From: Idiomarina tyrosinivorans
GTDB taxonomy: Bacteria > Pseudomonadota > Gammaproteobacteria > Enterobacterales > Alteromonadaceae
Length of the DNA: 64,000 nt
Direction: 5' to 3'
NCBI RefSeq assembly: GCF_003987475.1
Contig: NZ_PIQH01000001.1
Location: 1-64,000, forward strand
In this document: piece by piece, positions 9,123 to 19,437 of the stretch
Layout: each line of letters opens with the position of its first letter
Position numbering within the stretch: position 1 is the first letter of the stretch
The notes under the pieces: model-generated
Database searches by the model: none
Seen by the model: the letters and a program-made list of their open reading frames with translations, nothing else
Told to the model about the DNA's origin: nothing
Program-made: the position numbers and the translations under genes

Positions 9123-9197
9123 TATGTTATCTCGTTGCGTTCAAAGAAGAGGCTTCGTATGATAACGACAAACGCTTGCTGAACACAAAGAGGATCT

Positions 9198-10952
9198 ATG
9201 AAGTTTCGTATTGCGAGTTTAGTGGTATTGATGCAGCTCAGTGCATGCTCTCCAGCACCGCAGCAAAGCACGCCTGAGCGTGAAGTAAGAGAACCTGAAG
9301 CAGCAACGGGTTTTGCCGACAATGAAGCGGTAGAAACCGAAAAATTTATGGTGACCGCGGCTAATCCGCATGCGGTAGAAGCCGGTTATCGTGTGCTCAA
9401 GCAGGGCGGAAGTGCGGTTGATGCCGCGATTGCGGTGCAAGCGATGTTGGGCCTTGTGGAACCGCAATCTTCCGGTATTGGTGGTGGTGCATTTATTCTC
9501 TACTGGGACAATAACGAACACAAGTTGTATACCATTGATGCGCGTGAAAAGGCGCCGAAGGCTGCGACACCCGCGTTGTTTTTGGATGAAAATGGGGTAG
9601 CACCGAAATGGATCGAAGCCGTTGTTGGCGGTCGCTCAGTGGGTGTACCTGGGGTTTTACGAGGGCTAGAATTAGCCCACAACAAATGGGGTAAGATGCC
9701 ATGGGAACCCCTATTTAAAGACGCGATTGCGCTCGCTAATAAAGGCTTTGAAGTGTCCCCACGGCTGTCGAAACTCGTCTCTATGGTAATGAACCCGGGC
9801 TTACCTAAAATGCCGGTGGCCAGCGCCTACTTCTATCCCGATGGAGAGCCGTTGCAGGCGGGGGATATTCTGGTAAACAAACCCTATGCGCGTAGCTTAA
9901 CCATGATTGCAGAGCAGGGGGCCGATGCGTTTTACACAGGTCCGCTGGCTAAGCAAATTGCCGATGCGGTGCAAAACAGTCCAATTCATCCAGGACTGCT
10001 CTCGGTCGAAGATTTGGCCAACTATCACGCCAAACTGCGCGAACCCGTGTGTGGTGAATATCGGCAGTATACTGTCTGCGGTATGGGACCACCGAGTTCT
10101 GGCGGCATTACCACCCTTCAGACGCTGGGAATTTTAGAGAATTTTGCAGTGCCCGACATGCCCGTCAATGGTGAACAGTTTGCTCATGTATTCACCCAAG
10201 CTTCGCGCTTAGCGTTTGCCGATCGCAACCAATGGATTGCGGATACCGACTTTGTTGATGTGCCAATCGATAAAATGCTGAATAAAGATTATCTGGCACA
10301 GCGAGCCACCCTGATCGGCGAAAAAGACATGGGCAAAGCACAGCCAGGTGAGTGGTTGGAACCAGAAAAAGCGCAAGATGTTGCCTATGAACTGCCAAAC
10401 ACCAGCCACATAACGATTGTCGATGCTGAAGGCAATGTGTTGTCAATGACCACCAGCATCGAGATGGGTTTTGGCTCGACGGTGATGACCGGTGGGTTCC
10501 TGCTGAATAACCAATTAACCGATTTCTCATTGAACCCGAAAATCGATGGCCATTGGATTGCCAACCGGGTTGAAAGTGAAAAACGTCCACGTAGTTCTAT
10601 GTCACCTACCATTATTCTGAATAAGGATGGCAGTAAAGTATTGCATGCCCTAGGTTCGCCAGGCGGTAGCCGTATTATCAACTACGTAACGCAAACGGCG
10701 ATTGGGTTGATGGACTGGAAATTAAATATGCAACAGGCCATAGACTTAGGGCATATTACTAACCGTAACGATTATACGGCGCTAGAGCAGGGTACTGACG
10801 TCGCTAAGCTGGCGGAAAAGCTCAAAGCTCGTGGTCATGATGTGAAAGTGATGGATTTAAACAGTGGCTTGCACGGTATTAGTTTGCTCAGTAATGGCAA
10901 ATTGCAAGGTGGCGCCGATCCCCGCCGTGAAGGCATTGTGATGGGAGAATAA
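9198..10952 (+). CDS. ggt: Gamma-glutamyltransferase, predicted lipoprotein
   Basis: Cleaves and transfers gamma-glutamyl groups from glutathione and related peptides in the periplasm. The 584-residue precursor begins with a lipoprotein signal (lipobox LSAC), then the large-subunit region with PQSSGIGGGAF. The autocatalytic cleavage site is before T402 (NTSHITIVD), and the small subunit holds PRSSMSPTI and GSPGGSRI. Start ATG follows AGAGGAT. A small lipoprotein gene follows 3 bases after the stop. A lipid anchor differs from the soluble E. coli enzyme. Confidence 0.93.
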   Translation: MKFRIASLVVLMQLSACSPAPQQSTPEREVREPEAATGFADNEAVETEKFMVTAANPHAVEAGYRVLKQGGSAVDAAIAVQAMLGLVEPQSSGIGGGAFILYWDNNEHKLYTIDAREKAPKAATPALFLDENGVAPKWIEAVVGGRSVGVPGVLRGLELAHNKWGKMPWEPLFKDAIALANKGFEVSPRLSKLVSMVMNPGLPKMPVASAYFYPDGEPLQAGDILVNKPYARSLTMIAEQGADAFYTGPLAKQIADAVQNSPIHPGLLSVEDLANYHAKLREPVCGEYRQYTVCGMGPPSSGGITTLQTLGILENFAVPDMPVNGEQFAHVFTQASRLAFADRNQWIADTDFVDVPIDKMLNKDYLAQRATLIGEKDMGKAQPGEWLEPEKAQDVAYELPNTSHITIVDAEGNVLSMTTSIEMGFGSTVMTGGFLLNNQLTDFSLNPKIDGHWIANRVESEKRPRSSMSPTIILNKDGSKVLHALGSPGGSRIINYVTQTAIGLMDWKLNMQQAIDLGHITNRNDYTALEQGTDVAKLAEKLKARGHDVKVMDLNSGLHGISLLSNGKLQGGADPRREGIVMGE

Positions 10953-10955
10953 TGG

Positions 10956-11387
10956 ATGAAAAAGCTATGGACTGTATTGGCATTGGTGACGATGCTCGCC
11001 GCCTGCTCAAAGGATGAGGTTCCATTAGCACCGCAGTCGACACCATCGCTGGCTGCGGTCAATTTCTTTGATGCTCTGTATAACCAGCGCGATTTAGCTG
11101 TGGCCGAAGATTTTGCCACTGGTGAAGCCAAAGAGTTGCTCGAACATTATGGCTCGGTGAGCTCGGTGCAGCGCTATGTCATGAGTCAGTATTACGACGA
11201 TGTTCATTTGGAAGTGGACGAGTCGAGTGTACAACCGTTTCAGGACAGTGGTGATAGAACCCAACTCACCATGATGTTCGATGGATACCATAATGGTGAC
11301 CACATAGAAGAAATTCGTGAAATCGTCCTGATCGAATATAAAGGTAAGTGGTACGTACAAAAAATCCTGGACAAGCGATATCACTAA
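10956..11387 (+). CDS. Small lipoprotein of unknown function
   Basis: 143 residues with a clear lipoprotein signal (lipobox LAAC near residue 18). The mature part resembles DUF4878/NTF2-like export proteins in style (AVNFFDALYNQRDLAVAEDFATGEAKELL, then a beta-rich end finishing GKWYVQKILDKRYH). That resemblance is weak and I do not assign a function. It lies 3 bases after ggt and its stop is directly followed by the RDD gene start, so the three form one operon. Confidence 0.75.
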   Translation: MKKLWTVLALVTMLAACSKDEVPLAPQSTPSLAAVNFFDALYNQRDLAVAEDFATGEAKELLEHYGSVSSVQRYVMSQYYDDVHLEVDESSVQPFQDSGDRTQLTMMFDGYHNGDHIEEIREIVLIEYKGKWYVQKILDKRYH

Positions 11388-12308
11388 ATGAACCCAAAAC
11401 AACAACAAGAAGCGCTGGCGAGTGATGTCGATCCGCGCCATATCGTTACCGAAAAAGCCTTTCAAGTGCATCCGCGGTTGCTGGGTAAGCCCTTAGCGGG
11501 TCCTTGGCGCCGTCTTTTCGGTATCTGTATCGATGGTTTGGTGGTAGTGACGCTATCTAACTTAGGTGAGTCCTATCAGCTAACTGTTGCGGGGATTTTA
11601 CTCTGGTGGTTGGGGCGAGCGCTTTATGGTCGGCATAAGCGGCCGAAGCTCAGCCGTACGCTGCGAATTATAGGCCCTATTATTTGTTTAATCGGTGCAC
11701 TTGCTTTGGTTGGCGGTGACTGGCAGTGGTTTATGCCGAGCCTGCAGCAAAAATCAGAACAGCTTGAACAAGCGCTGCAACAACAACCGGTACAACAATC
11801 CGACCGCACTGAAGCCGCGCAAACGGATATTAGCAAAGATCCTTCCACAATGACTGAGGATGAGAAAAACGCTGAACTTGCGAAACAGTGGCAGCAAGCA
11901 CTGAAGCAAGTTGCTGAACAGCAAAAACAAGAGGCCAATGAAAATGATGAACAGCAAGGCGCTGCGCATAGCGTTATTGCTTGGATAAAAGGTATTTTGT
12001 CCGATTTAGGCATCGGCTTTGGTTGGGCGGCGTTTTACTTCACCATTTTAACCTCGTTAACCCAAGGTCAGACGTTAGGGAAAAAATTATTGGGTATGCG
12101 TGTAATTCGCTTGGATGGCCGCTACTTAACGTTATGGGATGCGTTTGGACGATATGGTGGGTATGGTGCCGGAATTGCGACAGGTTTACTCGGCTTTCTG
12201 CAGATATTTTGGGACCCAAACCGTCAACCCATTCACGATAAAATCTCTTCGACGGTAGTGGTGTTATCTGATCGTCAGGCCAAGCAGGTTGACCTGACGG
12301 AAGAATAA
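11388..12308 (+). CDS. RDD family membrane protein
   Basis: A 306-residue inner-membrane protein. The N-terminal part begins the RDD domain (GPWRRLFGICIDGLVVV, with the Arg-Asp pair). Two more membrane segments follow up to about residue 110. A long Gln/Glu/Lys-rich cytoplasmic insertion (about 115-190) comes next, then the rest of the RDD region (TLGKKLLGMRVIRLDGRYLTLWDAFGR). The function of RDD proteins is mostly unknown; some have been linked to ion transport. Last gene of the ggt operon. Confidence 0.8.
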   Translation: MNPKQQQEALASDVDPRHIVTEKAFQVHPRLLGKPLAGPWRRLFGICIDGLVVVTLSNLGESYQLTVAGILLWWLGRALYGRHKRPKLSRTLRIIGPIICLIGALALVGGDWQWFMPSLQQKSEQLEQALQQQPVQQSDRTEAAQTDISKDPSTMTEDEKNAELAKQWQQALKQVAEQQKQEANENDEQQGAAHSVIAWIKGILSDLGIGFGWAAFYFTILTSLTQGQTLGKKLLGMRVIRLDGRYLTLWDAFGRYGGYGAGIATGLLGFLQIFWDPNRQPIHDKISSTVVVLSDRQAKQVDLTEE

Positions 12309-12314
12309 TGTCGA

Positions 12315-12680
12315 TTAAACTTTCTTTTTATCGGTGTAAGGTGGCCAACCCATCGCTTTACCTGCTAATAAGTGCAGGTGAAGGTGGTAAACGGTTTGAC
12401 CGCCATCTTCATTGCAATTCATCACTAACCGGTAACCATCTTTAGCAAAACCGTATTGGCTCGCAAGTTTGCTGGCAACAACGTATAAATGGCCGACAAG
12501 GTGAGCGTTGTCTTCGTTAACGTCGTTAACGGTTGCAATGGCTTGCTTTGGAATAATTAAAAGGTGAACGGGCGCTTGTGGGTTGATGTCTTTAAATGCC
12601 AGCGAGAGCTCGTCTTCGTAGACGATATCCGCAGGAATTTCGCGCCGAATAATTTTGCTGAATAAGGTGTCTTCCGCCAC
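12315..12680 (-). CDS. hinT: HIT family nucleotide-binding protein (HinT-like)
   Basis: 121 residues covering the full HIT domain: N-terminal [19 protein letters not shown], then HLLIIPK and the histidine triad HLHLHLL. Members hydrolyse purine nucleotide phosphoramidates such as AMP-lysine. The length and the residues around the triad match the HinT branch. The gene is convergent with the RDD gene, 6 bases away. Confidence 0.92.
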   Translation of the reverse strand: MAEDTLFSKIIRREIPADIVYEDELSLAFKDINPQAPVHLLIIPKQAIATVNDVNEDNAHLVGHLYVVASKLASQYGFAKDGYRLVMNCNEDGGQTVYHLHLHLLAGKAMGWPPYTDKKKV

Positions 12681-12762
12681 GGCAATATCCTTTACTGTTA
12701 CCGATTAAAACGAAAGATTACCATACTATTGGAGCTGATTAATGTCATCTGCCAGAGTAGGC

Positions 12763-13077
12763 TTAGTTCACTTTTTCTAGCAGTTGATAGGTATCGGCTT
12801 GGCGCCCAGCAAAGATGACATCGATCAGTGGATGTTGGATGTCCGCCTGACTGCCATCATGTTCCAGCAGTTCTTCACTCACATAGGTTTGAATAGAGGA
12901 ATTATTTACCAGTACCTGGTACCAAGGTTGGCTTTTGTCTGGCCGGGTGGTCGCCATTTTGTCGTACCAGTTGTCAGATAACGAAAACTCGGCATCGACG
13001 TCGATGATCACGCCACGATAGCCGTAAAGGCTGTGTCGGACCACTTCACCTATTGCATGTTTCGCATAAACCACCAT
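12763..13077 (-). CDS. hspQ: Heat shock protein HspQ
   Basis: A 104-residue YccV-like domain protein with the typical sequence AIGEVVRHSLYGYRGVIIDVDAEF, WYQVLV and YVSEELLE. HspQ is known in E. coli as a hemimethylated-DNA-binding protein and Lon specificity enhancer. It is a monocistronic minus-strand gene between metG and hinT. Confidence 0.9.
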   Translation of the reverse strand: MVVYAKHAIGEVVRHSLYGYRGVIIDVDAEFSLSDNWYDKMATTRPDKSQPWYQVLVNNSSIQTYVSEELLEHDGSQADIQHPLIDVIFAGRQADTYQLLEKVN

Positions 13078-13159
13078 CAGCTCCCCCTCATCGCGGTTTT
13101 TGGTTACTTTCGAACCTTATCGGCAATAAAGGGGGAATCTGTAGGATATTTACACGATT

Positions 13160-15196
13160 TTACATCACCCGCATGCCGGGTTCTGCACCATTGTGCGGAT
13201 TCAAAATATAAATCTCTTCACCGCCAGGCCCTGCGGCTAACACCATGCCTTCAGACACTCCAAAGCGCATTTTCCGCGGCGCTAGGTTAGCCACCATAAC
13301 GGTCAGTTGACCAATCAATTTTTCTGGTTGATAAGCCGACTTGATACCCGCAAACACTTGCCGCGTTTCGCCACCTAAGTCTAGGGTCAACTTTAATAAC
13401 TTATCGGCACCTTCAACGTGTTCTGCGTTAGCAATACGAGCAACACGTAGATCCACTTTGGCGAAGCTGTCAAAATCAATAGTATCGGCAATCGGTTCTT
13501 CGCTCAGGTGTTTATTCGTTGCCACCGCTGCTTCGCTGGTGGCGGGCTGTTGTTCTTTCGATGCGTCAATCATGGCTTCAATATCTTTCATGTCGATGCG
13601 CTGCATGAGCGCTTTAAATGGATTAATCGCGTGGTTGGTGAGCACTTGTTGTGCACTTGCCCAAGTAAAGCGATCGTTTAAGAAAGCTTGTACACGTTCG
13701 GCTAGTTCCGGCACAACAGGTGTTAAGTACACCATCAGAATGCGGAATAAATGGATACCTAGTGAGCAAATGTCATGGACCTCTTGCTCTGCACCTTCTT
13801 GTTTAATCAGTTGCCAAGGCTCTTTGTCGGCTATGTATTGGTTGGCACGGTCTGCTAATGCCATGATTTCACGCATAGCTTTGGCAAATTCGCGTTGTTC
13901 GTATGCCGTAGCGATACTATCTTGGGCCTTTTGGAAGTCTTCTAACAAGGCCGAATCAGCGACATCAGCGGATAACTTACCGTTGAATTTTTTCTGAATA
14001 AAGCCGGCGCAGCGTGAGGCGATATTAATCACTTTCCCGACCAAGTCAGCATTCACGCGTTGGGCAAAGTCAGTGAGGTTGAGATCCAAATCGTCAATAC
14101 GATTGGTTAACTTGGCAGCATAGTAATAGCGCAGGTATTCTGGATTTAAATGGTCCAGATAGGTCCGTGCCATAATGAAAGTGCCTTTCGACTTCGACAT
14201 TTTGGTGCCGTTGACGGTGATAAAACCGTGCGCCCAAACGTTAGTGGGTTGGCGGAAGTCAGCACCTTTCAGCATCGCTGGCCAGAACAGACTATGGAAG
14301 TAAATAATGTCTTTGCCGATGATGTGGTATACCTCGGCATCGCTGTTAGGCTGCCAAAAGTCGTCCCAATTGGCTAGGCCTGTGCTATCACAGTAGTGTT
14401 TAAAGCTACTCATGTAGCCGATAGGCGCATCCAACCAGACATAAAAGTACTTGCCGGGCGCATCAGGAATCTCGAACCCAAAGTAAGGCGCGTCGCGAGA
14501 AATATCCCAACGCTGCAAACCTTGTTCAAACCATTCATTGAGTTTATTAGCCATTTCATCTTGCAGCGACCCGGAGCGAGTCCATGCCTTCAACATGTCT
14601 TCAAAGGCCGGCAAGTCGAAAAAGTAATGTTCAGACTCGCGCAGTTCTGGAGTAGCGCCTGATACTACCGAACGAGGGTTCTTCAATTCAGTGGGGGCAT
14701 AAGTGGCGCCGCAAACATCACAATTGTCGCCGTATTGATCGTCAGCACCACACTCAGGACAGGTTCCTTTAACAAATCGGTCTGGTAAAAACATCGACTT
14801 TTCAGGGTCGAATAACTGCTCGATGGTTTTCGTTTTAATGTGGCCCGCATCGCGTAAGCGCGTATAAATGGTTTCGGCTAACTCGCGGTTCTCAGGACTG
14901 TGAGTAGAGTAATAATGGTCAAAGTTTACGTGGAAATCGGCGAAATCGGCCTCATGCGCTTGCTGCATGTCGGCAATCATTTGCTCCGGTTTAATCCCTA
15001 ATTGCTGTGCCTTCAGCATAATTGGCGTGCCGTGAGCATCGTCGGCGCACATGTAATGGCATTCATGGCCACGCAGTTTTTGAAATCTTACCCAGATATC
15101 CGCTTGCACATAGCCTAACATGTGGCCTAAGTGGATAGGGCCGTTGGCGTATGGAAGGGCGTTGGTCACCAATATTTTTCGTTTCGTTTGGCTCAT
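13160..15196 (-). CDS. metG: Methionyl-tRNA synthetase
   Basis: Charges tRNA-Met. The class I signature HLGHM appears early ([11 protein letters not shown]), the KMSKS loop is present ([11 protein letters not shown]), and a zinc knuckle [18 protein letters not shown] sits in the connective domain. A C-terminal EMAP/Trbp111-like tRNA-binding domain (about the last 105 residues) completes a 678-residue protein. The reading frame is open up to 15379, but [19 protein letters not shown] at 15196 is the normal N-terminus, and the longer form would run into the divergent mrp gene. Confidence 0.96.
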   Translation of the reverse strand: MSQTKRKILVTNALPYANGPIHLGHMLGYVQADIWVRFQKLRGHECHYMCADDAHGTPIMLKAQQLGIKPEQMIADMQQAHEADFADFHVNFDHYYSTHSPENRELAETIYTRLRDAGHIKTKTIEQLFDPEKSMFLPDRFVKGTCPECGADDQYGDNCDVCGATYAPTELKNPRSVVSGATPELRESEHYFFDLPAFEDMLKAWTRSGSLQDEMANKLNEWFEQGLQRWDISRDAPYFGFEIPDAPGKYFYVWLDAPIGYMSSFKHYCDSTGLANWDDFWQPNSDAEVYHIIGKDIIYFHSLFWPAMLKGADFRQPTNVWAHGFITVNGTKMSKSKGTFIMARTYLDHLNPEYLRYYYAAKLTNRIDDLDLNLTDFAQRVNADLVGKVINIASRCAGFIQKKFNGKLSADVADSALLEDFQKAQDSIATAYEQREFAKAMREIMALADRANQYIADKEPWQLIKQEGAEQEVHDICSLGIHLFRILMVYLTPVVPELAERVQAFLNDRFTWASAQQVLTNHAINPFKALMQRIDMKDIEAMIDASKEQQPATSEAAVATNKHLSEEPIADTIDFDSFAKVDLRVARIANAEHVEGADKLLKLTLDLGGETRQVFAGIKSAYQPEKLIGQLTVMVANLAPRKMRFGVSEGMVLAAGPGGEEIYILNPHNGAEPGMRVM

Positions 15197-15318
15197 CAAT
15201 TGGTCTGCTTCTTCTGATTCGCAAAAGTGATAATTTTTATGCCGTTTTTGTGCGGCGAATTGGCTATGCATGTTACCATAGCCCTGCGTAGATACGAAGC
15301 CTATGGAGGGACAAAACC

Positions 15319-16347
15319 GTGACATCAGTTGGTTCGACAGAGCAGCAATTCTGGCAAGCACTGAACGAGGTATCGGCACCCGAATTAGGCGGTCAAGTTG
15401 CTGCTGAATGGGTCAGTGTGGAGGGCAAGCAAGCGACCTTAACAGTGCCGTTCGCGGTCACCGACGAGAGTTTGCAACCCTTGCAACAGCACGCGGTGTT
15501 AGGCCAATGGCAATGGCAGAAGCAAATAAAGGTCGCCAAGTTACGCAATTCTCAGCCTGATCTGCCAATGACGTTTGGTAATGTCATTGTCGTTTCGTCC
15601 GGCAAGGGCGGCGTGGGGAAGTCTTCTGTTAGTGTCAATTTAGCGCTTGCATTGCAGCAAATGGGCGCTAAAGTCGGTTTGCTCGATGCCGACATCTACG
15701 GTCCTTCAATCGCCACCATGATGGGCGGCCAAGACAGTCCGTTAGAATTTACCGAAAACAATAAGATGTTGCCCAAACAGCGTTGGGACATTGCGGTTAA
15801 CTCATTGGGCTATCTAGTGCAGCCCGGGGATGCCACGATTTGGCGAGGTCCCATGGCAAGTGGGGCACTGCAGCAGCTTTTCAATGATACGCGTTGGGGC
15901 AGCTTAGATTATTTGATCGTTGATATGCCGCCAGGCACGGGAGATGTGCAACTTACCTTAGCGCAGAAACTGCCGGTAACCGGTGCAATCGTTGTTACTA
16001 CACCGCAAACCATTGCCTTAGCTGACGCCGAGAAAGGCATCGCCATGTTCAATAAAGTCTCGGTACCGTTAGTTGGCATCATCGAAAATATGAGTTATTT
16101 TTCTTGTCCGAGTTGTGGCCATGAAGAGCCGATATTTGGCAGTGAAGGCGGCCTAAGAGTCGCTAAAGAACATAATATCCCATTGTTAGGGCAGTGGCCG
16201 TTGCAACGGCAATTGCGCGAAAGTTTAGACGGTCAACAACCGTTTATTCGGCAACATCCTGAGCATCCGCTGGCACGCGAAATTTTTGCGACTGCGCAGC
16301 GTACCGCTCGGCACTTGTATTTTCAGCGTCAGGCCGAGAGCCAATAA
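15319..16347 (+). CDS. apbC: Iron-sulfur cluster carrier ATPase Mrp/ApbC
   Basis: A cytosolic P-loop ATPase that carries Fe-S clusters to apoproteins. It has an N-terminal DUF59/MIP18-like part (about 1-80), the deviant Walker [12 protein letters not shown], and a C-terminal CPSC pair that bridges the cluster. Length is 342 residues. The start is GTG, preceded by TGGAGGGA. It is divergent from metG, as in E. coli and many gammaproteobacteria. Confidence 0.95.
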   Translation: MTSVGSTEQQFWQALNEVSAPELGGQVAAEWVSVEGKQATLTVPFAVTDESLQPLQQHAVLGQWQWQKQIKVAKLRNSQPDLPMTFGNVIVVSSGKGGVGKSSVSVNLALALQQMGAKVGLLDADIYGPSIATMMGGQDSPLEFTENNKMLPKQRWDIAVNSLGYLVQPGDATIWRGPMASGALQQLFNDTRWGSLDYLIVDMPPGTGDVQLTLAQKLPVTGAIVVTTPQTIALADAEKGIAMFNKVSVPLVGIIENMSYFSCPSCGHEEPIFGSEGGLRVAKEHNIPLLGQWPLQRQLRESLDGQQPFIRQHPEHPLAREIFATAQRTARHLYFQRQAESQ

Positions 16348-16367
16348 CGGCCGTTTTAAGGAACACC

Positions 16368-16955
16368 ATGCGATTAACAGATAGACAAATAAAACAGCAT
16401 TTAGCCGACGGCATTATTGGTGTTGAACCAAGCCCTGACGCGGCTGACATTTCTGGGGTGACTCTCGATATTCATTTAGGTAATCAATTCCGCGTATTGC
16501 AGGATCACGCTGCCCCTTATATCGATATCAGTGGTTCGCGAGAAAGCATTGAAAGCGCTATCGAAGAAGTGATGAGCGATGAAATTGTCTTAACCGATGA
16601 TCGCGCGTTCTTTATTCATCCGGGTGAGTTTGCGTTAGCGGTGACGGCGGAATCCATTACCTTGCCAGACAACATGGTTGGTTGGCTAGACGGCCGTTCT
16701 TCGCTGGCGCGTTTAGGTTTGATGGTACACGTGACCGCGCACCGCATTGATCCTGGTTGGTCTGGACAAATCGTGCTGGAATTCTTCAACAGCGGAAAGT
16801 TGCCGTTGGCGTTGCGGCCAAATATGAAAATTGGCGCAATTAGCTTTGAACCGCTGAGCGAGTCTTGCGAACGGCCATACAACAAACGCTTAGATGCGAA
16901 ATACAAAGGCCAGCAAGGCGCTGTTGCGTCGCGTATTTCTGCGGACGGCGCTTAG
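16368..16955 (+). CDS. dcd: dCTP deaminase
   Basis: Deaminates dCTP to dUTP for thymidylate synthesis. The 195-residue protein has the trimeric dUTPase-like fold and the conserved segments [22 protein letters not shown] and [21 protein letters not shown]. It follows apbC by about 20 bases and its end overlaps the convergent YvcK-like gene by 4 bases. Confidence 0.96.
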   Translation: MRLTDRQIKQHLADGIIGVEPSPDAADISGVTLDIHLGNQFRVLQDHAAPYIDISGSRESIESAIEEVMSDEIVLTDDRAFFIHPGEFALAVTAESITLPDNMVGWLDGRSSLARLGLMVHVTAHRIDPGWSGQIVLEFFNSGKLPLALRPNMKIGAISFEPLSESCERPYNKRLDAKYKGQQGAVASRISADGA

Positions 16956-17839
16956 CGGTAAAGCGTCTGTACGGCACGGTCCAGCGCTTGCAACAAAGCA
17001 ACGCGCTGGTGCCGATGGGGCATTCCTTCTTCGCTAACAACACCTGTAATAATCGGCAGTTTCACCGAACTATCGGCATTCGCAGAAACCACCACATCAA
17101 CCAATTGATGGCCGACTTGCTGTGCCATCCAGTCGAGCCGTTCGGCCAAGGTTAAATCGCCAGCAGGGCCGTATTCGGCGACCAAATTATCCACAAAAAC
17201 CACTTTCGCTTTGCTGTCAGCGATGGCTTGTGCAATTTCAGGCACCAGTAGCGGCGGCATTACCGAAGTCATAAAGCTGCCGGGTCCAAGAATGACTAAG
17301 TCACTTCGTTGCAGATGATGAATGGCTTCTGGTGTGGCTTTAACATCGCCCTGCAAACGCAATTGGTTCGGCATTTTAGTCAACGCATCAATATGGATTT
17401 CGCCGTAACACTCAAGCCCTTCGTGGGTATCCGCGATTAAATCAGTGGGAGTTTCCGACATTGGTAACAAGCGATTATCGATATTGAGTAAGCCACTGAG
17501 TAGTTTAATGCCGTCCAACGGACGCGCTGAAAGCTGATCCAACGTATATAGCAATAGGTTGCCAAAATTGTGTCCGGCCAGCGATGTTCCTTCAGCAAAG
17601 CGGTAATTTAGTACGTCGGTTGCCAGTGGCTGTTCGGCTAATTGCGACAAACAGTTGCGAATATCGCCCCAAGCTATGCAGTGATGTGATTCTCGCAACA
17701 GGCCCGTCGCACCGCCGTTATCAGTTGTTGCTACAATGCCAACCAGTTTGTGCTTCATAAATGACAGCGTCGACAATAACCGACCTAAGCCATGGCCTCC
17801 GCCAATGGCGGTTACTCGACGTAACGACTCTAATTGCAT
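16952..17839 (-). CDS. YvcK/CofD-like family protein
   Basis: About 295 residues with the N-terminal glycine-rich motif [17 protein letters not shown] and the segment [16 protein letters not shown] typical of YvcK (gluconeogenesis factor) and CofD-like proteins. YvcK binds UDP-sugars and affects cell-envelope and carbon metabolism in Bacillus; the role in this group is not established. The frame is open to 17923, but [15 protein letters not shown] at 17839 is the family-like start, and the upstream extension would intrude on the selO promoter region. Confidence 0.88.
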   Translation of the reverse strand: MQLESLRRVTAIGGGHGLGRLLSTLSFMKHKLVGIVATTDNGGATGLLRESHHCIAWGDIRNCLSQLAEQPLATDVLNYRFAEGTSLAGHNFGNLLLYTLDQLSARPLDGIKLLSGLLNIDNRLLPMSETPTDLIADTHEGLECYGEIHIDALTKMPNQLRLQGDVKATPEAIHHLQRSDLVILGPGSFMTSVMPPLLVPEIAQAIADSKAKVVFVDNLVAEYGPAGDLTLAERLDWMAQQVGHQLVDVVVSANADSSVKLPIITGVVSEEGMPHRHQRVALLQALDRAVQTLYR

Positions 17840-17961
17840 GTCAGCTCCTGCTGCAGTTTCAGGGCAAGAAGATAGCGAAGTTGAGGCTATCATGGCAAGC
17901 CTTGGTATACGCTTTGCGCTCACTATGTGACAATAAACGGAGTTTCAAGCGGAGTTAAGCT

Positions 17962-19347
17962 ATGCAGTTGGAAAGCCAATTTGCTTCAGAGTTCCCAGAG
18001 TTGTGCGATACAGATTGTCCGCGCGATGCGGTCCCGATCGCTGAAACGGTATTGAGCAATTCCCGATTGAGTCAACAGTGGCAGCTTAGCGATATCGATT
18101 GGGCTAGCTTTTGCCAACAGCGAGTCAGTGACGGTAGCGTGATTGCACAAAAATACGCGGGGCATCAGTTCGGTCATTTCAACCCTTACCTGGGAGATGG
18201 CCGTGGGCTCTTATTGGGCGAATATAAAGCCCCATCAGGAGAGTGGTTTGACTGGCATTTAAAAGGTGCTGGAACCACCGCTTTTAGTCGCGGCGGAGAT
18301 GGCCGAGCGGTATTGCGCTCCTGTATTCGTGAATGGCTGGGCAGCGAGGCCATGGCATCATTGGGCGTGGCCTCAACACGCGCCCTCGCGTTACTCAGCT
18401 CCGGTGAAGCTGTACAACGCGAGCGAGTAGAACCTGGTGCGCTGTTATTGCGAGCGACGCCTACCCATATTCGTTTTGGTCACTTTGAACATTGTTTGTA
18501 TCGCAACTTAACGGACACCGCGGAGCGCCTTTATCGCTTTACTATTCGTCAGAATTGGCCTGATCTCGAAGTGGATGATCATCAGGCGTGGTTCAATAGA
18601 GTGGTTGATAACACGGCAAAAATGATCGCGGGTTGGCAGGCGTTTGGGTTTGTTCATGGGGTAATGAATACCGACAATATGAGCATTCTCGGCGAGACGT
18701 TCGATTATGGTCCTTATGCGTTTTTTGATCGCTACCTTCCCGAAAAAATCTTTAATCATACTGATCAAAACGGTCGTTACCGTTTCGATCGTCAACCCTC
18801 CGTTGCGTTGTGGAATTTACAACGCTTAGCCCAGGCATTGGCGCTATTCATGGATGGTGAGGTGTTAAGTGCTGGCTTAGCCAGTTTTGAGACACGCTTG
18901 CAACAGCACTATGCCGCTATTATGAGTCAACGTTTAGGCTTACCGAGTGAACTAGAGAGCCACGTACAGAGCAAACTGATCGCCGGATGGTTAGCATTGT
19001 TAGAGCAGCAACAGGCTGACTATACGCAAAGTTTCTGGTTGTTAGAGCACCCCTATAGCGATGCGGCACTATTTACTGATGAGTTCGGTCGTTATTGGTT
19101 ATCAGAATACCAAGCTGCTGTGGGTAATGCAGAACAACCGCAGTTAGCCCAATTTAACCCCAGTGTGGTTGCGCGCACGCACCAGTTACAGCGAGTGATT
19201 AACGCTGCAGAGCAGGGCGATTACCAACCGTTAAAGGACTTTTCTGCGGCCTTGCAACAGCCGTTTGACGCTACGCTGCGTGACAGTGAATGGGCGCAAG
19301 CACCGGAAACGGAATGGCCTGAGGGGCAATTATCCTGTTCTAGTTGA
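17962..19347 (+). CDS. selO: Protein adenylyltransferase SelO (YdiU)
   Basis: A pseudokinase that transfers AMP from ATP to Ser, Thr or Tyr of proteins, linked to redox stress. The 461-residue protein has AQKYAGHQFGHFNPYLGDGRG, the segment HLKGAGTTAFSRGGDGRAVLRSC (written here only as its landmarks LKGAGTT and GDGRAV) and HGVMNTDNMSI. It ends in CSS, where selenoprotein O of animals has CUS, so Cys replaces selenocysteine. It is divergent from the YvcK-like gene. Confidence 0.94.
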   Translation: MQLESQFASEFPELCDTDCPRDAVPIAETVLSNSRLSQQWQLSDIDWASFCQQRVSDGSVIAQKYAGHQFGHFNPYLGDGRGLLLGEYKAPSGEWFDWHLKGAGTTAFSRGGDGRAVLRSCIREWLGSEAMASLGVASTRALALLSSGEAVQRERVEPGALLLRATPTHIRFGHFEHCLYRNLTDTAERLYRFTIRQNWPDLEVDDHQAWFNRVVDNTAKMIAGWQAFGFVHGVMNTDNMSILGETFDYGPYAFFDRYLPEKIFNHTDQNGRYRFDRQPSVALWNLQRLAQALALFMDGEVLSAGLASFETRLQQHYAAIMSQRLGLPSELESHVQSKLIAGWLALLEQQQADYTQSFWLLEHPYSDAALFTDEFGRYWLSEYQAAVGNAEQPQLAQFNPSVVARTHQLQRVINAAEQGDYQPLKDFSAALQQPFDATLRDSEWAQAPETEWPEGQLSCSS

Positions 19348-19437
19348 GATTGATGTGTAAAGTATCGGTAAAATCATGAATGGTTGAAGGTGATCACAGT
19401 CTAGACTGAAGGGAACTAACCAACGAAGGACGATATT

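Noticed and set aside
15197-15379. Upstream extension of metG by 61 residues
   Set aside because: The extra part is not MetG-like, and would overlap the divergent apbC start; MSQTKRKI at 15196 is the normal start.
17840-17923. N-terminal extension of the YvcK-like gene
   Set aside because: The residues before MQLESLRR do not look like the family and the start at 17839 fits the usual glycine-rich N-terminus.
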